DNA of 64,000 nucleotides from Nocardioides coralli (GCF_019880385.1 NZ_CP082273.1:2046001-2110000), one strand, 5' to 3'; shown: positions 24,772 to 33,983, numbered from the stretch's first letter. Notes: a model not told the origin generated them from the sequence alone. Program-made: numbers and translations.

Positions 24772-27246
24772 ATGGCACGGCGCACGAAGACTCCCCCGCC
24801 CGAGGACTTCGAGGAGCACATCCTCGACACCAACATCCGCGACGAGATGGAGTCGTCCTTCCTGGAGTACGCCTACTCGGTCATCTACTCCCGCGCCCTG
24901 CCCGACGCGCGCGACGGCCTGAAGCCCGTGCAGCGGCGGATCCTCCACACCATGAACGACATGGGGCTGCGTCCGGACCGCGGCCACGTGAAGTCCGCCC
25001 GGGTCGTCGGTGAGGTCATGGGTCGCCTCCACCCGCACGGTGACGGGGCGATCTACGACGCCCTGGTCCGGATGGCCCAGTCCTGGTCGATGCGCCTGCC
25101 GATGGTGGACGGCCACGGCAACTTCGGGTCTCCTGACGACTCCCCGGCGGCCATGCGCTACACCGAGTGCCGGATGGCACCGCCCGCGGTGGCGATGACG
25201 GCCTCCATCGACGAGGACACGGTCGACTTCCGGCCCAACTACGACAGCCGCGAGACCGAGCCGTCGGTGCTGCCGGCCGCGATCCCCAACCTCATCGTCA
25301 ACGGCACGACCGGCATCGCTGTCGGCATGGCCACCAACATCGCGCCCCACAACCTCGTCGAGGTGGTGCAGGCGCTGCGCCACCTGATCACGCACCCCGA
25401 CGCCGAGGTCGACGACCTCATGCGGTTCATCCCGGGCCCCGACCTGCCCACCGGCGGCAAGATCGTGGGGCTGGAGGGGATCCGCGACGCCTACGAGTCC
25501 GGGAAGGGCAGCTTCCGGATGCGGGCCACCGCCCGCATCGAGTCGGTCGGTCGCCGCAAGGGCATCGTGGTGACCGAGCTGCCCTACGGCGTCGGCACGG
25601 AAAGGGTGGTCGAGCGGATCAAGACCCTGGTGCAGGGCAAGAAGCTGCAGGGCATCGCGGACATCAAGGACCTCACCGACCGCGAGAAGGGCTTGCGGCT
25701 GGTCATCGAGATCAAGAACGGCTTCGTCCCCGAGACGCTCCTCGAGCAGCTCTACCGGCAGACGCCCATGGAGGACAGCTTCGGCATCAACACGGTCGCC
25801 CTCGTCGACGGGCAGCCCCGGACCCTCGGCCTCAAGCAGCTGCTCGAGGTCTTCCTCGACCACCGCTACGACGTCGTACGCCGCCGCTCCACGTTCCGGC
25901 GTGACAAGAAGGCCGAGCGGCTCCACCTGGTCGACGGCCTCCTGATCGCCCTCCTCGACATCGACGAGGTCATCCAGGTCATCCGGACCTCCGACGACGC
26001 CGGAACGGCCCGGGAGCGGCTGATCTCGGTCTTCGACCTCTCCCAGCCGCAGGCCGACTACATCCTCGAGATGCAGCTGCGCCGACTCACGAAGTTCAGT
26101 CGGATCGAGCTGGAGAAGGAGCAGGAGACGCTCAAGCGCGAGATCGAGGAGCTGGAGGCGATCCTCGCCGACCGCGAGCTGCTGCGCTCGGTCGTCGCCG
26201 ACGAGCTGGCCGAGGTCGCCAAGACCTACGGCACCCCCCGTCGCACCGTGCTGCTGGAGTCGGCCGGCAACGCCGCCGTCGCGGCTGCTGCGGCCCCGCT
26301 GGAGGTCGCCGACGACCCCTGCTTCGCCTACCTGTCCTCCACGGGCCTCCTGGCCCGCACGACCACCGACGAGTTGCCCGGCACCGGTGGTGCCCGCAGC
26401 AAGCACGACGTGATCACCTCGGTGGTGCGCACGACCGCACGCGGCACCATCGGACTGGTCACCAACAAGGGCCGGGTCGTCAAGCTGTCAGTGCTCGAGC
26501 TGCCGACGCTGCCCGCCTCGGCCAACGACCCGCACCTGTCGGGCTCCAACCCGGTCAGCGAGTTCGTCTCCCTCGAGGCCGACGAGCGGGTGCTCGCGCT
26601 CAGCTCGCTTCCTGCCGACGGACCGGGGCTGGCCCTCGGCACCCGCAACGGCATCGTCAAGCGGGTCAACCCCGAGGTCCTCAACCGTGACGAGTGGGAC
26701 GTCATCTCCCTCAAGGACGGCGACGAGGTCGTCGGCGCGGTCGAGCTGGCCACGGGCGAGGAGAGCCTGTGCTTCGTCTCCAGCAACGCGCAGCTGCTCC
26801 ACTTCGCGGCCTCCCTGGTCCGTCCCCAGGGACGAGCGGGCGGCGGCATGGCCGGGATCAAGCTCGGCGCCGAGGACCAGGTCGTCTTCTTCGGGGCCCT
26901 CGACCCCGCCGACGCCGTGCTCGTGACCATCTCCGGCTCCAGCACGGCGCTACCCGGCACCGAGGCCGGTGCGGTGAAGGTGACGCCGTTCGCCGACTAC
27001 CCCGCCAAGGGCCGGGCCACCGGTGGTGTGCGCTGCCACCGGTTCCTCAAGGGCGAGGACGCGCTGATCTTCGCGTGGGCAGGCCTGGCGCCGGCGCGGG
27101 CCGCTGCGACCAGCGGTGCTGCCGTCGAGCTTCCTGAGCCCACCGGCCGCCGTGACGGCTCCGGCGTCCCCGCTCCGCAGCCGGTGGCCGCGTGCGCCGG
27201 CCCCGTAGCGGCGCGGCTCGCCACTGCCGCGCATGTGCAAGGCTGA
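24772..27246 (+). CDS. parC: DNA topoisomerase IV subunit A
   Basis: The 824-residue protein is a type IIA topoisomerase A subunit, which cuts and rejoins DNA for decatenation. It has [22 protein letters not shown] at the N-terminus, the DNA-gate segment [17 protein letters not shown], and the catalytic Tyr in [10 protein letters not shown] (about residue 127). The C-terminal beta-pinwheel holds a degenerate box ([11 protein letters not shown]) instead of the GyrA box, so ParC is preferred over GyrA; the parE-like partner lies at 31307. I start at the ATG at 24772, 9 nt after AGGGAGA; the ATG at 24763 is the alternative. It is followed closely by the lprG gene. Confidence 0.93.
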   Translation: MARRTKTPPPEDFEEHILDTNIRDEMESSFLEYAYSVIYSRALPDARDGLKPVQRRILHTMNDMGLRPDRGHVKSARVVGEVMGRLHPHGDGAIYDALVRMAQSWSMRLPMVDGHGNFGSPDDSPAAMRYTECRMAPPAVAMTASIDEDTVDFRPNYDSRETEPSVLPAAIPNLIVNGTTGIAVGMATNIAPHNLVEVVQALRHLITHPDAEVDDLMRFIPGPDLPTGGKIVGLEGIRDAYESGKGSFRMRATARIESVGRRKGIVVTELPYGVGTERVVERIKTLVQGKKLQGIADIKDLTDREKGLRLVIEIKNGFVPETLLEQLYRQTPMEDSFGINTVALVDGQPRTLGLKQLLEVFLDHRYDVVRRRSTFRRDKKAERLHLVDGLLIALLDIDEVIQVIRTSDDAGTARERLISVFDLSQPQADYILEMQLRRLTKFSRIELEKEQETLKREIEELEAILADRELLRSVVADELAEVAKTYGTPRRTVLLESAGNAAVAAAAAPLEVADDPCFAYLSSTGLLARTTTDELPGTGGARSKHDVITSVVRTTARGTIGLVTNKGRVVKLSVLELPTLPASANDPHLSGSNPVSEFVSLEADERVLALSSLPADGPGLALGTRNGIVKRVNPEVLNRDEWDVISLKDGDEVVGAVELATGEESLCFVSSNAQLLHFAASLVRPQGRAGGGMAGIKLGAEDQVVFFGALDPADAVLVTISGSSTALPGTEAGAVKVTPFADYPAKGRATGGVRCHRFLKGEDALIFAWAGLAPARAAATSGAAVELPEPTGRRDGSGVPAPQPVAACAGPVAARLATAAHVQG

Positions 27247-27250
27247 CAGC

Positions 27251-27946
27251 ATGCGCGTACGACGGAACGCGGCGGTGCTCGCCCTTGCCCTCGGCCTCGG
27301 GCTGACCGGCTGCAGCGACGATGCGCCCGCCGCCGAGGAGCGGTCCCCCGAGGAGGTCCTCGCGCTCGCCAAGACCGCTCTCGACGAGACCAGCGGGGTG
27401 CGGATCACCCTCGACGCCGACCAGGTGCCGGTGGGTGTCACCTCGATCTCCGGCGCGGAGGGCGTCGGCATCCACCCCCCGGCGTTCGAAGGGACCCTCA
27501 CCGCGGTGCTGGCCGGCAGCGAGTTCGAGGTGCCGGTGGTCGCCGTCGACGGCAAGGTCTACGCCCAGATCCCGCTGACTCCCGGATGGTCCGACGTCGA
27601 CCCCGCCGACTACGGCGCACCCGACCCCGGCGGGCTGATGTCCACCGACGAGGGGCTCTCCTCCCTGCTGACCGCCACGACCGGCGTCGAGGAGGGCGAG
27701 AGCGTCCGGGGCGGCGCCGACAACGACGAGGTGCTGACCGAGTACTCCGGCACCGTCCCGGGCACCGTGGTCAGCAACGTCATCCCGAGCGCCTCCGGCG
27801 ACTTCGACGCGCTCTACACCGTCGCGGCCGACGGTGAGCTCCGCAGCGCCGAGCTCACCGGTGTCTTCTACCCCGACACCGAGCCGATGACCTACACCCT
27901 CACCTTCGACGACTACGGCGTCGAGCAGGACATCACCGCGCCATGA
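27251..27946 (+). CDS. lprG: LppX/LprAFG-family lipoprotein (LprG-like)
   Basis: The 231-residue protein has a lipoprotein signal (MRVRRNAAVLALALGL) with lipobox LTGC; Cys22 would be lipidated, anchoring it outside the membrane. The mature part shows the LppX_LprAFG fold: SPEEVLALAKTALDETSGVRI, YAQIPLTPGWSDVD, and the closing MTYTLTFDDYGVEQDITAP. LprG of mycobacteria carries triacylglycerides and lipoglycans in a hydrophobic cavity. Here it overlaps an MFS gene by ATGA, as lprG does with the p55 transporter gene in mycobacteria. AAGGCT lies 6 nt before the ATG. The frame is open 18 nt further up but that part has no lipoprotein features. Confidence 0.9.
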   Translation: MRVRRNAAVLALALGLGLTGCSDDAPAAEERSPEEVLALAKTALDETSGVRITLDADQVPVGVTSISGAEGVGIHPPAFEGTLTAVLAGSEFEVPVVAVDGKVYAQIPLTPGWSDVDPADYGAPDPGGLMSTDEGLSSLLTATTGVEEGESVRGGADNDEVLTEYSGTVPGTVVSNVIPSASGDFDALYTVAADGELRSAELTGVFYPDTEPMTYTLTFDDYGVEQDITAP

Positions 27947-29721
27947 CCCCGCCGCCCGCGTCGGCGGCACCCGCGCACCAGCGGCTGCTGCTCGGGCTGG
28001 CGGCCGTCGCCGTCGCCTTCGCGGCCGCCGACACCTACGTCGTCGTGCTGGCGCTCCCCGACATGATGGCCGCGGTCGGGATCTCCCTCGACCGGCTGCA
28101 GCAAGCGGCCCCGATCATCTCCGGCTTCCTGCTGGGGTACGTCGCCATGCTGCCGTTGATCGGGCGCATCGCGGACCTCCGCGGCCGGGTTCCCGTGCTC
28201 GTGGCCGCCCTCGTGCTCTTCGCCATCGGCTCGCTGGTGACGACCCTGGCCTACGACATGCCCTCCATGGTGGGCGGCCGGTTCCTCCAGGGCGTCGGCG
28301 GCGGCGGACTGGTCCCGGCCACCCTCGCGCTCGTCGCCGACCTCTACCCCGTCGAGCGTCGCGGCGTACCCCTCGGCGTGGTCTCCGCCGTGCAGGAGCT
28401 CGGCAGCGTGGTGGGCCCGTTGCTGGGGGCGCTGGTTCTCGCGGTCGCCGACTGGCGTGCCATCTTCGCGCTCAACCTGGCGGTCGGCCTGGTCCTGGCT
28501 GCCGCCATCCGCGCCGTGACCGCCGACCGTCGCGAGTCCCGGCGAACGGACCGGTGGCGGGTCCCGGACCCGCCCGGCGTCCTGCTGCTCCTGGTCGTGC
28601 TGGTGGCGGGCTCCCTGGTCTTCGTCCAGCCCTCGGGGCTGCGTCGGGACCTGACGTGGGGCGAGCTCTTCGTCCCGGTCGTCGGCGGGGGACGGTGGCT
28701 GACTCCGCTCGGACTGCTGGCGATCCTGGCGCTGGCGCTGTTCACGCTGCGCAGCGCGACGGCCACCCGGCCCCTGGTCGACCTGCGGCGGTGGGCGAGC
28801 AGCGTGCGCGAGGCCGACCTGGCCGGGTCGCTCCTGCTGGCGCTCGCCCTGGCGGGGGTGATCCTCGCCTTCGCGACCGCCGACCCCCGGATCCAGGTCT
28901 TCTCCGACCAGGGGCTCTGGTACCTGCTGGGGAGCGCCGCGGCGGCCGTCGCCTTCGTCCTGCACCTGCGCCGCGCCAAGGCGCCGCTGGTGCCGGTCGG
29001 TGCCCTGCGACGTACGCCCGCCTGGGGGTCGATGCTGGTGAGCTTCTTCGTCGGCGCCTCCCTGATCGCGGCACTCATCGACATCCCGCTCTTCGCCCGC
29101 ACCACGGTCTACCCCGAGAGCCAGCTGCTGGCAGCCCTGGTCCTGGTCCGCTTCCTGGTAGCGCTGCCGGTGGGCGCGGTCGTCGGGGGATACCTCACCC
29201 GCTGGCTGCCCGCGGGGGTGGTTACTGCCGCCGGGATGGCCCTCGCAGCGGCCGGCTTCGTCGGGATGAGCCGCTGGGACCTCACCTCGCTCGAGGAGTG
29301 GACCGCCACGATCCCCCTCGTCGTCGGCGGCTTCGGCTTCGGGCTCGCCCTGGCCCCCGTCAACGCCGCCGTGCTGGCGACGACGGCCGATGCCGTCCAC
29401 GGACTCGCGTCGGCGTTCGTGGTGGTCGCGCGGATGGTGGGCATGCTGGTCGGCATCTCGGCGCTGACCACCGTCGGGCTGCGGCGCTACTACGCCGAGC
29501 AGGCCGACCTGCCGAACGTGCGGGACGTCTGCGACGGCCGCAGCCGTTGCGCGGAGTTCACCCTGCTCCTCAAGGAGGCCGGGATCGCCCAGGAGCACGT
29601 GGTCTTCCTGGGCGCCGCGTGGTGCGCCGTCGCAGCGGGAGTGCTGGCGCTGGTCCTCTTCCGGGGTGCTCCCACGCGCGGGAGCACCAGCCCGGCGGCC
29701 CTAGGCTGGGCCCGTGGCTGA
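27943..29721 (+). CDS. MFS transporter partnered with the LprG-like lipoprotein (P55-type)
   Basis: The 592-residue transporter shows the 14-helix layout of DHA2-type drug:H+ antiporters. Motifs: DTYVVVLALPDM in helix 1, the motif A loop GRIADLRGRVPVL after helix 2, GVGGGGLVPATLALVADLYP in helices 4-5, and AVQELGSVVGPLLGALVL (motif C). A periplasmic loop near residue 525 has a Cys pair (VCDGRSRCAEF). Its ATG overlaps the lprG stop, so the two are made together. In mycobacteria the P55 partner exports triacylglyceride and drugs with LprG; the same function is inferred here. The 3' end overlaps the carbonic anhydrase by 8 bp. Confidence 0.88.
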   Translation: MTPPPASAAPAHQRLLLGLAAVAVAFAAADTYVVVLALPDMMAAVGISLDRLQQAAPIISGFLLGYVAMLPLIGRIADLRGRVPVLVAALVLFAIGSLVTTLAYDMPSMVGGRFLQGVGGGGLVPATLALVADLYPVERRGVPLGVVSAVQELGSVVGPLLGALVLAVADWRAIFALNLAVGLVLAAAIRAVTADRRESRRTDRWRVPDPPGVLLLLVVLVAGSLVFVQPSGLRRDLTWGELFVPVVGGGRWLTPLGLLAILALALFTLRSATATRPLVDLRRWASSVREADLAGSLLLALALAGVILAFATADPRIQVFSDQGLWYLLGSAAAAVAFVLHLRRAKAPLVPVGALRRTPAWGSMLVSFFVGASLIAALIDIPLFARTTVYPESQLLAALVLVRFLVALPVGAVVGGYLTRWLPAGVVTAAGMALAAAGFVGMSRWDLTSLEEWTATIPLVVGGFGFGLALAPVNAAVLATTADAVHGLASAFVVVARMVGMLVGISALTTVGLRRYYAEQADLPNVRDVCDGRSRCAEFTLLLKEAGIAQEHVVFLGAAWCAVAAGVLALVLFRGAPTRGSTSPAALGWARG

Positions 29722-30205
29722 CTTCGACGACCTCCTCGCCGCCAACCGCTCCTACGCCGAGACCCACTCCGGACCCCAGGAGGCGCCCGCCAACACGGGC
29801 GTCATGGTGGTCACGTGCATGGACTCGCGGATCGACCCCCTGCCGATGCTCGGTCTCGAGCTCGGGGACGCGAAGGTGTTCCGGAATCCCGGTGCCCGGG
29901 TCACCCCGCAGGCGCTCGAGGCGCTCGTCCTCGGCGTCCACCTGCTCGGCGTCGACCGCATCCTGGTCGTGCCCCACACGCGGTGCGCGATGGCCTCCGC
30001 CAGCGAGGCGGAGCTGCAGCGCCGGGTGACCGAGGCGGCCGGGACCGATGCCTCCGGGCAGGCCTTCGGCGTGGTCGAGGACCAGGAGGGCGAGCTCCGC
30101 ACCGGCATCCAGCAGATCCGGGAGCACCCGTTGATCCCCGCCGGCGTGCTGGTCGGCGGTTTCCTCTACGACGTCGACACGGGCCTGCTCGAGCGCCTGG
30201 CATGA
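29714..30205 (+). CDS. Beta-class carbonic anhydrase
   Basis: The enzyme interconverts CO2 and bicarbonate in the cytoplasm. The 163 residues equal the length of the mycobacterial Rv1284 type. Zinc ligands are Cys35 (VTCMDSR, with the catalytic Asp37-Arg39 dyad) and the His/Cys of VVPHTRCAM near residues 87-90. FRNPGARVTPQALEAL is the usual conserved loop. The GTG lies 6 nt after TAGGCT (29702-29707), inside the 3' end of the MFS gene, so it has its own leaderless promoter within the upstream coding sequence. Confidence 0.93.
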   Translation: MADFDDLLAANRSYAETHSGPQEAPANTGVMVVTCMDSRIDPLPMLGLELGDAKVFRNPGARVTPQALEALVLGVHLLGVDRILVVPHTRCAMASASEAELQRRVTEAAGTDASGQAFGVVEDQEGELRTGIQQIREHPLIPAGVLVGGFLYDVDTGLLERLA

Positions 30206-30226
30206 ACGGCGTGGTGGGATGACGGC

Positions 30227-30316
30227 ATGGACATGACCGGGCTCACCCTCATCGTGCTCGTCGTCGGACTGCCGCTGGCGATCTGGCTCGGCGTCCGGGT
30301 CCTGCGCGACCGCTAG
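30227..30316 (+). CDS. Possible 29-residue single-span membrane peptide
   Basis: A short frame from the ATG at 30227 encodes MDMTGLTLIVLVVGLPLAIW followed by LGVRVLRDR. It is almost entirely one transmembrane helix with a basic cytoplasmic end. A weak GGGAT sequence lies about 8 nt upstream. Its stop overlaps the convergent gene by 4 bp. The hydrophobic composition and codon use are those of a real gene, but size alone makes it uncertain. Confidence 0.35.
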   Translation: MDMTGLTLIVLVVGLPLAIWLGVRVLRDR

Positions 30317-30690
30317 CCGTGGCCGTCCGGCTGACCGGGACTGAACGGCCACTCCTCGAAGCGGCGGCAGCGACCGTCGTCGGCGTACTCCACCGCCCAC
30401 AGGTCGCGCCATCGGCTGCCCGTCTCGTAGTCGACCGCCACCCGGACGACGGCCACCGGCCCCTCGACGGCCACGACGTCGCTCGCCATCGTGAACCCCT
30501 CGTCGGCACCGGCCCGCTCCGCCTCCCAGAAGCCACCCAGGTCATCGAGGCCGGTGATCGGCGCCCGCCACGGGGACGGCAGGTAGCGCACGTCGTCGGT
30601 GAAGATCTTCCCGAGGTCACCGGTGCCGGGCGTCCGCCAGAGCCGCCGGTAGTCGGCGACCCACTGCTCGACCTTCTTCCGGTCCACCAC
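30313..30690 (-). CDS. Nuclear transport factor 2-like (SnoaL-type) protein
   Basis: The 125-residue protein fits the small cone-shaped NTF2-like fold: an opening helix VEQWVADYRRLWRTP, then FTDDVRYLPSPWRAPITGLDDL, and beta strands ending in DLWAVEYADDGRCRRFEEWPF. Such folds act as enzymes or ligand-binding proteins, and no specific catalytic residues can be assigned. The GTG at 30690 has GGGAGG 8 nt upstream. A TAGGCT box about 28 nt upstream gives a short leader, unlike the leaderless neighbours. Confidence 0.8.
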   Translation of the reverse strand: MVDRKKVEQWVADYRRLWRTPGTGDLGKIFTDDVRYLPSPWRAPITGLDDLGGFWEAERAGADEGFTMASDVVAVEGPVAVVRVAVDYETGSRWRDLWAVEYADDGRCRRFEEWPFSPGQPDGHG

Positions 30691-30827
30691 ATGGCCTCCC
30701 TGCTGGGCCCTCCAGCCTAGACCGCGCCTGGTCGGCCCCGGCTTCTCCCGGTGCGGAGAGGTCCGAGGAGGCCTAACATCGACGGAGACCCGCAGCTCGC
30801 GGGTCGTCCACAGGGGGGAGCTGCACC

Positions 30828-31079
30828 ATGCCGCTGTTCATGGACGTCCACACGCTGGACGACAAGGTCGACATCGCGGACGTCGCGAAGGCCCACATGG
30901 CCGACCTGCAGACACAGGACCAGTACGACGTGAAGTACCTGCGCTACTGGGTCGACGAGTCACACGGCAAGGTCTTCTGCCTGGCCGAGGCGCCGAGCGC
31001 GGACGCCGCCGCCACGGTGCACCGGGAGGCGCACGGCCTGGTGGCCGACGAGATCTACCAGGTGCAGGAAGGCTCGTAG
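30828..31079 (+). CDS. DUF4242 family protein (SCO4226-like, possible nickel binding)
   Basis: The 83-residue protein forms one ferredoxin-like alpha-beta repeat: FMDVHTLDDKVDIADVAKAH, YDVKYLRYWVDESHGKVFCL and the typical ending ADAAATVHREAHGL. Family members similar to Streptomyces SCO4226 bind nickel through His and Cys residues. The His, Cys and second His are visible here. A TAACAT box at 30775-30780 and GGGGGGAG before the ATG indicate an ordinary leadered transcript. Confidence 0.82.
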   Translation: MPLFMDVHTLDDKVDIADVAKAHMADLQTQDQYDVKYLRYWVDESHGKVFCLAEAPSADAAATVHREAHGLVADEIYQVQEGS

Positions 31080-31095
31080 GTCGGGCGTCCGCTGG

Positions 31096-31314
31096 TCATC
31101 GGCCGCCCGCCGACTGGTGTTGGCGGTCGGTGGCGTCGTAGACGACGAAGGCGCCCGCGAAGCAGACCAGCGCGATGGTGCCGAGCACCCACACGGCGCT
31201 GGCGAGGGAGCCGTCGTCGTCGACCAGACCTGCCAGGAGGGCACTGGCGGCGGACACGACCGCGCCCAGCACCATCACGCGCGCCGCCGCCAGGCTTCCT
31301 GCCGTGTCACGCAT
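31096..31314 (-). CDS. Small membrane protein downstream of parE
   Basis: I do not recognise this 72-residue protein. It has two hydrophobic segments (ARVMVLGAVVSAASALLAGL and ASAVWVLGTIALVCFAGAFV) joined by an acidic loop, with a polar tail rich in Gln and Gly. The ATG overlaps the parE stop by 8 bp, so it is translated from the parE message. It converges on the DUF4242 gene. Confidence 0.65.
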   Translation of the reverse strand: MRDTAGSLAAARVMVLGAVVSAASALLAGLVDDDGSLASAVWVLGTIALVCFAGAFVVYDATDRQHQSAGGR

Positions 31315-33370
31315 CGAGCGCCTCCACGTCCACCTCGTAGGCCCCCTGGACGATGAACTCCTTGCGGGGCGCGACGTCGGACCCCATCAGCAGCTCGAAG
31401 ACGCGTGAGGCGTCGTCGGCGTCGTCGACGGTGAGCCGCCGCAGCGTACGCCGCCGCGGGTCCATGGTGGTCTCGGCCAGCTGGTCGGCGTCCATCTCAC
31501 CGAGGCCCTTGTAGCGCTGCACGGGGTCCTTCCAGCGCACGTTCTTCTTCTTCAGCTCCGCGAGCTTCCGCTGCAGCTCGTCGTCGGAGTAGGTGTAGAT
31601 GTACTTGTCCATCCCCTTCTTGGGGTTGGACAGCTCGATCCGGTGCAGCGGCGGCACGGCGGAGAAGACTCGGCCGGCCCGGATCAGCTCGGGCATGTAG
31701 CGGAAGAAGAGCGTCGCGAGCAGGGTGCGGATGTGGGCGCCGTCGGAGTCGGCGTCGGCCATGAAGATCACCCGGCCGTAGCGGGCGGCCTCGAGGTCGA
31801 AGGTCCGCCCCGACCCGGCGCCGACGACCTGCAGGATCGAGGCGCACTCGGCGTTCTTGAGCATGTCGGCCACCGAGGCCTTCTGGACGTTGAGGATCTT
31901 GCCGCGGATCGGCAGCAGCGCCTGGAACTCAGAGTTGCGGGCGAGCTTGGCGGTGCCGAGAGCCGAGTCTCCCTCGACGATGAAGAGCTCGGTGCGCTCG
32001 GTGTCGGTGGCCCGGCAGTCGGCGAGCTTGGAGGGCAGCGCGGAGGACTCGAGGGCGTTCTTGCGGCGCTGCGTCTCCTTGTGCTGACGGGCCGTGATCC
32101 GGGTCTTGGCGGCGCCCGCCACCTTCTCCATCAGGCGCTTGGCCTCGGCCTTGTCGGCGCGCTTGGTCGAGGTCAGGAACTTCTTCAGCTCGGCGGCGGT
32201 GATCTTCCGGACCACGGTGCGCGCATCGGGCGTGCCGAGGATCTCCTTGGTCTGCCCCTCGAACTGCGGCTCTGCGAGGCGGACCGTCACCACGGCGGTC
32301 AGGCCCTCGAGGATGTCGTCCTTGATCACGTTGTCGTCGTTGACCTTGAGCACCTTCGCGGCGCGCATCGCGTCGTTGAAGGTCGAGGTGAGCGCCGCCT
32401 CGAAGCCGGCGACGTGGGTACCGCCCTTCGGCGTCGCGATCACGTTGACGAAGGAACGGAGCTCGGTCTCGTAGCCGGTGTCCCACCGGACGGCGATGTC
32501 GACGACCAGCTCGCGCTCGACCTCCTGGGGTGTCATGTGCCCCTTGTCGTCGAGCAGCGGCACCGTCTCGGTGAAGGTGTCCGACCCCTGCAGCCTGAGG
32601 ACGCCGGTGACGGGCTCACCGTGGCCGAGGTAGTCGACGAACTCCGCGATCCCGCCGTCGTGCCGGAACTTCTCCTCGACCGGGGTGTCGCCACGCAGGT
32701 CGCGGATCACCAGCTCGAGGCCCGGCACGATGTACGACGTCTGCCGCGCCCGGCCGAGCAGCCCCTCGAACTCGAAGCGGGCGTCCTTGGTGAAGATCTG
32801 TCGGTCGGGCCAGAACCGGATGCGGGTGCCGCTCCGGGTCTTCGCGACCCGCTTGCCCTTCCGCGTCATCCCCGACTGCGGCTCGAACCCGGCCTGGGGC
32901 CCCTCGCCGTCGAAGACGCCGGCCACGCCGCGGCGGAAGCTGATGCCCTGCTGTGCGGGTGTGCGGTCGACGTCGATGTCCATGCGGGCGGAGAGAGCGT
33001 TGACCACCGACAGGCCGACCCCGTGGAGACCGCCCGTGGCGACATAGGAGCCACCGCCGAACTTGCCGCCGGCATGGAGCTTGGTGGCGACGACCTCGAC
33101 GCCCGGCAGCTTGGTCTTGGGCTCCTTGTCGGTGGGGATGCCCCGACCGTCGTCGTAGACCTCGACGGAGTCGTCGGCGTGGAGGGTCACCTCGACCGTC
33201 TGGGCGTGGCCGGCCAGGGCCTCGTCGACACCGTTGTCGATGATCTCCCACAGGCAGTGCATGAGGCCCCGGGTGTCGGTCGAGCCGATGTACATGCCCG
33301 GGCGCTTGCGCACCGCCTCCAGGCCCTCCAGGACCAGCAGGTGGGCGGCGTTGTAGGTGTTGTCGGCGAT
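31307..33370 (-). CDS. parE: DNA topoisomerase IV subunit B, with an apparent ATC start codon
   Basis: The 687-residue ATPase subunit of topoisomerase IV has the GHKL motifs EIIDNGVDEALAG, YDDGRGIPTDKE and the ATP-lid GGLHGVGLSVVNALS. It also has the transducer QTKEI-type segment and TOPRIM motifs EGDSALG and MADADSDGAHI. The essential N-terminal arm DNTYNAAHLLVLEGLEAV lies before the first ordinary start codon (GTG at 33313). In that frame, back to the stop TAG at 33415, there is no ATG, GTG or TTG. The most likely start is ATC at 33370-33368, with GGAG 7 nt upstream and TAGATT at 33415-33410. The GVEVVATKLHAGG motif favours ParE over GyrB. Confidence 0.92.
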   Translation of the reverse strand: MADNTYNAAHLLVLEGLEAVRKRPGMYIGSTDTRGLMHCLWEIIDNGVDEALAGHAQTVEVTLHADDSVEVYDDGRGIPTDKEPKTKLPGVEVVATKLHAGGKFGGGSYVATGGLHGVGLSVVNALSARMDIDVDRTPAQQGISFRRGVAGVFDGEGPQAGFEPQSGMTRKGKRVAKTRSGTRIRFWPDRQIFTKDARFEFEGLLGRARQTSYIVPGLELVIRDLRGDTPVEEKFRHDGGIAEFVDYLGHGEPVTGVLRLQGSDTFTETVPLLDDKGHMTPQEVERELVVDIAVRWDTGYETELRSFVNVIATPKGGTHVAGFEAALTSTFNDAMRAAKVLKVNDDNVIKDDILEGLTAVVTVRLAEPQFEGQTKEILGTPDARTVVRKITAAELKKFLTSTKRADKAEAKRLMEKVAGAAKTRITARQHKETQRRKNALESSALPSKLADCRATDTERTELFIVEGDSALGTAKLARNSEFQALLPIRGKILNVQKASVADMLKNAECASILQVVGAGSGRTFDLEAARYGRVIFMADADSDGAHIRTLLATLFFRYMPELIRAGRVFSAVPPLHRIELSNPKKGMDKYIYTYSDDELQRKLAELKKKNVRWKDPVQRYKGLGEMDADQLAETTMDPRRRTLRRLTVDDADDASRVFELLMGSDVAPRKEFIVQGAYEVDVEALDA

Positions 33371-33415
33371 GGCGCTGCTCCGTGTCCTCGTGTCGTTCCG
33401 TGCTCCCCGAATCTA
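33371..33415 (-). promoter_or_regulatory. parE -10 element, leader and ribosome binding site
   Basis: On the minus strand a TAGATT -10 box (33415-33410) is followed by a leader of about 33 nt with GGAG ending 7 nt before the ATC at 33370. The stop codon TAG of the parE frame lies inside the -10 box, so nothing upstream can supply an earlier start. No clear -35 element is visible. Confidence 0.55.
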
Positions 33416-33688
33416 CCTGCGACACGCCGGGCGCCGGAGGAGGCACGCCTGCCGGGCCGTGGTGGGGCACGGGACTACCGTGGGCGCACTGCACCACCCG
33501 TGAGTCAGGTCACGATGCGGAAACGAAGCACCCCCCGTGCTCCGATTCGGCAACCTCGACCCCCACTCACGCGTCACACTCAGCAGAGGGGCCACCGGCC
33601 CCGGAGGGGAGGGACAGACCCATGAGACCCCGCCCCGCCCCCGCTGGCCCCCGTGATTGGATTGAGGTGTCAGGCACCACACGGCTCC

Positions 33689-33716
33689 GGGAATCCTTGG
33701 GACCCGTCGCTACGTT
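33689..33716 (+). promoter_or_regulatory. Candidate SigR/SigH-type ECF promoter for the DUF7455 gene
   Basis: GGGAAT at 33689-33694 and GTT at 33714-33716 are separated by 19 bases, matching GGAAT-N18/19-GTT, the redox-stress ECF promoter. The gene start is 34 bp further on. The rest of the 380-bp gap between parE and this gene shows no coding sequence; it holds a GC-rich stretch and a possible TTGAGG element. Confidence 0.45.
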
Positions 33717-33749
33717 GTGCAAGACACCGAGACGAGAAATGAGGCCGAT

Positions 33750-33983
33750 GTGACTACTGCCGTTGCCCCTGGTGCCCCCGCGCTGAGCGCTGCAGACCGC
33801 TGCGACCGCTGCGGAGCACAGGCCTACCTCCGTGTGGAGCTCCAGTCCGGGGGTGAGCTCCACTTCTGCGCCCACCACGCCCGCGAGCACGGCGACAAGC
33901 TGCGCGAGATCGCGGTCAACGTCCACGACGAGACCCACAAGCTCGAGGACACCCCGGCGATCGCCCCGGACGACGAGCACTGA
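33750..33983 (+). CDS. DUF7455 small zinc-binding protein
   Basis: The 77-residue protein begins at the GTG at 33750, with GAGG 7 nt before it. Its core DRCDRCGAQAYLRVEL, then LHFCAHHAREHGDKL, has a Cys-x2-Cys and a Cys-x2-His pair that should hold one zinc. The acidic tail is short. The family is found next to the principal sigma factor and topoisomerase genes in actinobacteria and has no known function. The ECF-type promoter upstream and the strong terminator at 34003-34036 make it a stand-alone unit. Confidence 0.85.
   Translation: MTTAVAPGAPALSAADRCDRCGAQAYLRVELQSGGELHFCAHHAREHGDKLREIAVNVHDETHKLEDTPAIAPDDEH

Noticed and set aside
24772..27246. Assigning the topoisomerase A subunit as GyrA
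   Set aside because: The C-terminal GyrA box is degenerate and the B subunit nearby has ParE-like motifs, so topoisomerase IV fits better.
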